NCBI GenBank assembly: GCA_015680685.1 | Contig: MNCI01012718.1 | Span: 495,048-529,232, forward strand | Source of the DNA: Gnetum montanum | Taxonomy: Eukaryota > Streptophyta > Gnetopsida > Gnetales > Gnetaceae | Direction of reading: 5' to 3' | Length of the DNA stretch: 34,185 nt | Part shown: piece by piece, positions 30,022-34,185 of the stretch | Layout: each line of letters begins with the position of its first letter | Numbering within the stretch: the stretch's first letter is position 1 | Program-made: the position numbers and the translations under genes | The notes under the pieces: model-generated | Databases searched by the model: none | Seen by the model: only the letters and a program-made list of their open reading frames with translations | Told to the model about the DNA's origin: nothing

Positions 30022-32715
30022 GTATATGTTAACTATGTGTTGACATAGCTACCTCTCATAGGTCAAGTAATCCACTTATTCCTACAAAATTATTCTCTCA
30101 TAACTTTACCAAAATACCTCCATGAATCAAATGTTTGGATATCTAATTTGTGGTTGTAAATAGTCTTTGGAATGATGTAACTCTTAATAAAGCAATGATC
30201 ATTAAACAAATGTGCACACCCCTTTACTCAAATATGGACTTAACCCAACATCCATGATGTAGAAATGATAGGAGATGATGTAGAAACTATGATAAACCTA
30301 TGCATACAATATGTTCTCAAATGGCATAAAAGATGATACTAAACATGTAGAAGAACTAATATAAGAGAAAGAGCTTAAAATTTTTCCCCACCTCCACATG
30401 ATATTTTTGAAAAGAATTAAGAAAATTTTATTCTTGATAATAATAAATGTGAAGGATCAAATGACAACTTGGGATACAATATGGTAGATGAGATTTAAAG
30501 ATTTAAAATTCATGAATTTTCCTTGATTTGGAACTTAAAATAAGGCTTAAACAACAAATTTTGATATCTTATGGATTGATGTAGGAATGAACAACTTACT
30601 ATTTTTGTTAGAGGCTATTTTTGAGTTGCAATAGTGTTGTTTTTTAGACCTATACTAGAGGTAACACATGTTAATGTTAGATGATGTAGGTACTAGTGAC
30701 GTTAATGCAAATGCTAACTCATGTGACACTAAGGCTGACACTAGTAACACTGACTTTGAAGTCAGCGTGTCTGTGTGGGATGCTGAAGGTACTGAAAATG
30801 ATCAAGAAGCACATAGTGCATAGGTGATACTAACATAGGTACTCTAAGCTTCTCTCAAAATTCAAAAAGTGCTTTGAAATCTTAAAAAATCAGGCTTTTC
30901 TAAGTATTTTATCTTTGTAGTTATAGTATTATGATTGCCCAAAATTCATAAGGTCTAGAAATTATAACTCAAACTTTAGTTTTGAAAAGCTAAGGTCATG
31001 TATTGAAGGTGATTTCTGAAGCTAACATTGACATGTGCTAAAGGTGATGTATGATGCTGATGTATGATGCTGATGTTGATGTGTCTATCTATGTGAACAT
31101 AACTTTTATATCACTTGGAAGGAACATGCTAATTTGGATACTTGAGGTTGCCAAAAGTGTCAAAACTGATGCCTATCACCTTAGGGATGATGTAAAAAAA
31201 ATGTCAAAGATTAGAAATGTGATCCAAAGATGAATTTTTAGGTGATGTAGCATAGGTAATGCTAGTAGGTGATGTTGACATTGATGTGAGCATCTATGAG
31301 TCACCTACGTAAAGCATCTTGATTTGAGCCTCCACAAGTTAATGAAAGTGTCAAAACTGATGTCTATCTTCTAGGACATGGTTAGGGTCAACTGTTGGAA
31401 GACTAAAAAAGCCTAAAATATTGTTGGAAATGGTGTTTTTCAAGTAGTTTCTATAGATGATGCAATGATGCAAGAATCAGGGTATCCACATGTATGTGTG
31501 CACATCAACGTCATCTAACAAGAGATGATTAGATCTTCATGATTTGAGGCTAGATTTGATCAAGCTAAGAGTCAATGTTGAACTTGATTGATGCTAAGGC
31601 ATAATGGAAGGTCTTAGAGGGGATGCATCACAATTTATGATCTTGGGAAGAGTGAAGACTTGATGTCCTAGGAGATTTAACAAGGTCAAACCTACACCTT
31701 TTTAGATTGTTAAATCATTGAAAAAGTGGGTACACCATCGTCCCCTCTTGATGGATGCTACTAAGACACCAAAGGATGATCCATTAAGAAGAAGAAAAAT
31801 GATGTATTAGTGATGTACTTATAGTAGGGGACGAAAAGGAGTAGAATAGGGGAATAAGAGTTAGGATATTGCCTATGCACCTATCATGAGAATGGTGTTC
31901 TACCACAAGAGTGGGACATAGCTAAATCCTATGCACATGATGGCTAGAAGGATGTCATTAATGATTTTCTCATCTTATCCTACTTAAACTCAACACACTC
32001 TTACTAGAATAGAATACAATCACTTAATACTCACTAATGTGCTAATGAGAAGAAGAAGAATAAAGAGGAAAAGAAGTTAGAGAAGGAATAGAGAAACATC
32101 TAGAAGGGTAGATGAATTGTAGAGTTCAAAAATAAAAAAATTAATAAATTAAAGTAAAGAAATGAGGGAAATCACCTATACATTATGTGAAGTGCTATGT
32201 CACAGAAGTGGGACATGGCTAGATCACACACTTTAATGATATTAGTAATTAATAAAATCATAGTTTGTCTTTTTATTCCATTTAAATCCAACATAACCTC
32301 ACATGCAGTAAAAATGATAAAATACTCATAGCTCTCTGCATGAGGCATATTTCTTATAAATATCCTCACCTTAGTGTGTTGTGGAAAAGTATTAGTAGAA
32401 TGAGATAAGTAGAAATTGGGAAAAAATGGAGGACATTTCATAGGAAAATTTTAGAGGAATAATAGTAGAACGGAGACAGAGAAATCATGATGAATAGCAA
32501 GATTGGGAAAGAATCAAAATTGAAGCAATAAAATATAGATAAGATGACAAAAGGATTAGAGAAAACTTGCTTCTTCTTTTTTCTTTAAAGCTCATATGTA
32601 ATATGTAATACCTGATCCTACCATGACTAACTAGGATGAAGTGATGCCTAGGATCAATAATAATAACATAACAGAAGTATGACAAACTAAGAAAACCAGT
32701 GATGCACGAGAATAC
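30022..32715. other. AT-rich unassigned DNA with weak direct repeats
   Basis: No gene is supported. The part next to C1 may be the upstream portion of the LINE, but no motif confirms it. A diverged direct repeat with a 191-bp offset is marked by GTGTCAAAACTGATG at 31157 and 31348, with TGATGTTGA-type units before each. Another, with an offset of about 297 bp, is marked by GTGGGACAT(A/G)GCTA at 31911 and 32208. Short frames (31051-31233, 32172-32441) are not convincing. Confidence 0.45.
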
Positions 32716-32745
32716 ATTAATGATGAGACGCGGTTTTCACTAGGC

Positions 32746-32791
32746 CGCGATATCGCGTCTTCTCCTGCGATATCGCGTACGCGATATCGCG
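32746..32791. promoter_or_regulatory. GCGATATCGC palindrome array upstream of the C2 TATA box
   Basis: Two perfect 12-bp palindromes CGCGATATCGCG (32746-32757 and 32780-32791) and a third 10-bp copy (32767-32776). The second and third copies together form one perfect 24-bp palindrome centred on GTAC (32767-32790). The array lies 16 bp upstream of the TATA box. The position suggests a transcription-control element, but no known factor is assigned. Confidence 0.6.
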
Positions 32792-33059
32792 TCGCGCCGC
32801 CATTTCTATAAATAAGAGGCGGCACTCCCTTCATTTCCCAATCCTGGCTAGTGTAGCGAAGCTCTGGCAGATTGATCACTCCAGAGTTAGAATTTTTTCC
32901 CCATGTGCCCGCAGTAGGAGTCCTAGAGGGAACGGTTCTTTATTCGAGCAGCTTGTAACCTGAACCCAAGTTGTGTACGGCAATAAAGACGAACTTGTTT
33001 GGATAAACCTTGCAGTACATGGTTTTATTGCTTTCTGTCCTGCTTTCCTAGTGCGTTCA

Positions 33060-33332
33060 AGTACGACTTGATTACGAGCGTCTACGGACGTGTACGGCTA
33101 GTCAAGGAATCGGCTGCTTGACGCAATGCATGAGTACGACTCAATTACGAGCATTGGACGCTTGGTAACCCAGTAGCGTATTCCAGGATTCTGCGCTTGG
33201 TATCTCCAGGGTCTAATGTGTACGGCTAGTTGAGGAATCGGCTGCTCATTGCTAGGCTAGATCGTGTGATAAGTACGACTTAGTTACGAGCACCCACGGG
33301 TGTGTACGGCTGGCTAAGGAATCGGCTGCTTA
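33060..33332. repeat. Repeated module in R-U5 of C2
   Basis: Two alternating boxes recur. GTACGACT-x2-TTACGAGC is at about 33061, 33133 and 33273, with a shorter version at 33360. GTGTACGGCTAG(T)..AGGAATCGGCTGCT is at about 33090, 33218 and 33302. Spacing between boxes varies, so this is a composite rather than a simple tandem repeat. Confidence 0.8.
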
Positions 33333-33756
33333 TCACACGTAGGCTAAATAGGTGCCTCAGTACGACCACTTCGAGCACTTGCGTTACGTGTGGCGATCCC
33401 AGTAACGGTTAGCGTTTGGTAAGCTGCAGTTACATAGTTCAGGGTGTGTCCGGCAAGTGGGAACGGATGCTGACGCTAGTTAACTTAGACTTAGATCCTT
33501 AGTTAGAGTTAGTTGAGTTTTCTCAACCCTTCTCCTGATAGCATAGAAAAAAGCCGAAAATACCAAAAAAATCACATACCTCAGACTTGCTTAACCATAC
33601 ACCGTGACACATACAAGCAAGCCTGGGAAGACAACGAACGATTAACCCCAAGTGTTTCTTGTGGCGTTAAGGCATTTAGTCTGTGGAGTTCGACCGGATC
33701 GCGCGTGTACGCTCGTTTCGTATGGTTGAGTGTAGGGGTACCTCGCCACTCATCAT

Positions 33757-33774
33757 TGGTGCCGTTGCCGGGGA
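33757..33774 (+). other. Element C2 primer-binding site (tRNA-Asp)
   Basis: TGGTGCCGTTGCCGGGGA, one mismatch to the complement of the tRNA-Asp(GUC) 3' end, placed one base after the LTR. Confidence 0.92.
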
Positions 33775-33900
33775 CTAAGTGTTTTTTCGCCAATTTAACA
33801 TAAGGGATATCACTCACATCGTTGTGAGCTTAAAACGAACCTTAGGGTTAATCAGTTAATCAAGAACACATATAGACGGTGAAGTTGCACACCAATAAAA

Positions 33901-34122
33901 ATGGCTTCTTCTTACGAAATCAACTCACCTAAGGACAATACAGGAGAAAGTCAGCATCATACACATAACCGCAATCAACCATGTCCTCAACAGGCTAAGG
34001 TCACATATACTCATCCCGATGAGTATGTGCCAGATTTTACCTTTGTTTTCCATCAAGATGAGCAACTGCGGTGGAGAGATATGCAAGGTAACATTGTGTC
34101 CGGTTGGATATTTACACTCTGA
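33901..34122 (+). pseudogene. gag: Element C2 gag, N-terminal part, interrupted at an inverted repeat
   Basis: ATG at 33901 follows a 125-base leader. MASSYEI aligns with MSPSSYE of element B, and YTHPDEYVPDFTFVFHQDEQ (about 34009-34068) with the N-terminal gag module of B. Here the frame is undamaged, in contrast to B. After GNIV the sequence leaves the family alignment and the frame stops at 34120-34122. This is inside the spacer of the terminal inverted repeat, so the stop is probably produced by a misassembly or rearrangement rather than by normal decay. The function is structural Gag; this module precedes the core domain and I cannot assign it a separate role. Confidence 0.75.
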
Positions 34123-34185
34123 ATATTTACAGATCTCTCCACCGCAGTTGCTCATCTTGATGGAAAACAAAGGTAAAATCTGGCA
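34028..34185. repeat. Perfect 53-bp inverted repeat at the window end
   Basis: 34028-34080 (gag sequence) and 34133-34185 are exact reverse complements, separated by 52 bases. The right arm ends at the last base of the window. In element B the corresponding gag sequence simply continues, so the inversion is not a family feature. Confidence 0.95.

Larger units (their letters stand above)
32721..33755 (+). repeat. Element C2 5' LTR
   Basis: 1035 bp, TGATGAGACGCGG...CGCCACTCATCA. U3 is short and dominated by three GCGATATCGC palindromes (32747-32756, 32767-32776, 32781-32790). The TATA box TATAAATA is at 32807-32814 and AATAAA at 32982-32987, before GACGAACTTGTT. R-U5 contains a repeated module (33060-33332) absent from the B and C1 LTRs. 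U5 ends with the family sequence GGTTGAGTGTAGGGGTACC and the CATCA terminus. Confidence 0.92.
32721..34185 (+). mobile_element. Element C2: 5' end of a younger Ty3/gypsy element, truncated by the window
   Basis: A complete 5' LTR (32721-33755), a tRNA-Asp primer site and the first part of gag. The left flank is ATTAA (32716-32720); the right end lies outside the window. CpG content is much higher and palindromes are intact compared with elements A, B and C1, so this copy looks younger. It belongs with C1 by U3 and R sequence and with element B by gag. Confidence 0.88.

Noticed and set aside
33925-34170. 81-codon minus-strand frame at the window end
   Set aside because: It exists only because the terminal inverted repeat places gag sequence in reverse; not a gene.

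Overview
The window looks like repeat-dominated nuclear DNA of a seed plant with a large genome. The evidence is plant-type Ty3/gypsy elements primed by tRNA-Asp, an L1-type LINE of plant character, very AT-rich decayed sequence, and no intact host gene. A conifer or other gymnosperm is a reasonable guess, but nothing in the sequence proves it. There is no bacterial, phage or CRISPR content. The window contains an N gap (22249-22305) and ends exactly at the end of an inverted repeat, so it is probably a draft-assembly scaffold.

Layout. 1-5.7 kb holds decayed intergenic sequence: a possible LINE tail, one convincing host-type exon on the minus strand (509-608, START/SRPBCC cyclase-like), short duplications and hairpins, and two candidate copia-like 3' LTR edges. 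5.7-7.6 kb is a CpG-rich block, probably an LTR on the minus strand (element E), built around GCGTATACGC palindrome repeats and a 180-bp tandem repeat. It may sit inside an older plus-strand LTR (D, ending at 8351). 8485-14115 is element A (minus strand), a complete gag-only, non-autonomous LTR retrotransposon with perfect 5-bp target duplications AATGT. 14.1-16.3 kb is AT-rich, with one tRNA-like SINE head. 16341-26523 is element B (plus strand), a full-length 10.2-kb Athila-like Ty3/gypsy relic with gag, protease, RT, RNase H and DD35E integrase, all broken by stops and shifts. 26.6-29.2 kb is an L1-type LINE relic (minus), interrupted at 29205-30016 by a solo LTR (C1) with perfect duplications AAGAT. 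30.0-32.7 kb is unassigned AT-rich DNA with weak direct repeats. 32721 to the end is the 5' part of a younger element (C2, plus strand): LTR, tRNA-Asp primer site and an open gag start.

How it fits together. A, B, C1, C2 and D share the LTR start TGATG, the end CATCA and a recognisable R-U5. B and C2 also share the gag N-terminus, and A and B share the gag core, the zinc-knuckle region and a block of the 3' untranslated region. They are therefore one retrotransposon clade that invaded this locus repeatedly and in both orientations. A lacks pol and would have depended on a B-like partner. The most unusual feature is that each subfamily carries a different short repeat array in U3, upstream of a conserved TATA box. 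Most of these arrays are palindromic: GCGATATCGC in C, GATATC-centred units in A, CTCTAAT/ATTAGAG in B, and GCGTATACGC in the less certainly related E. Copy number differs between the two LTRs of a single element.
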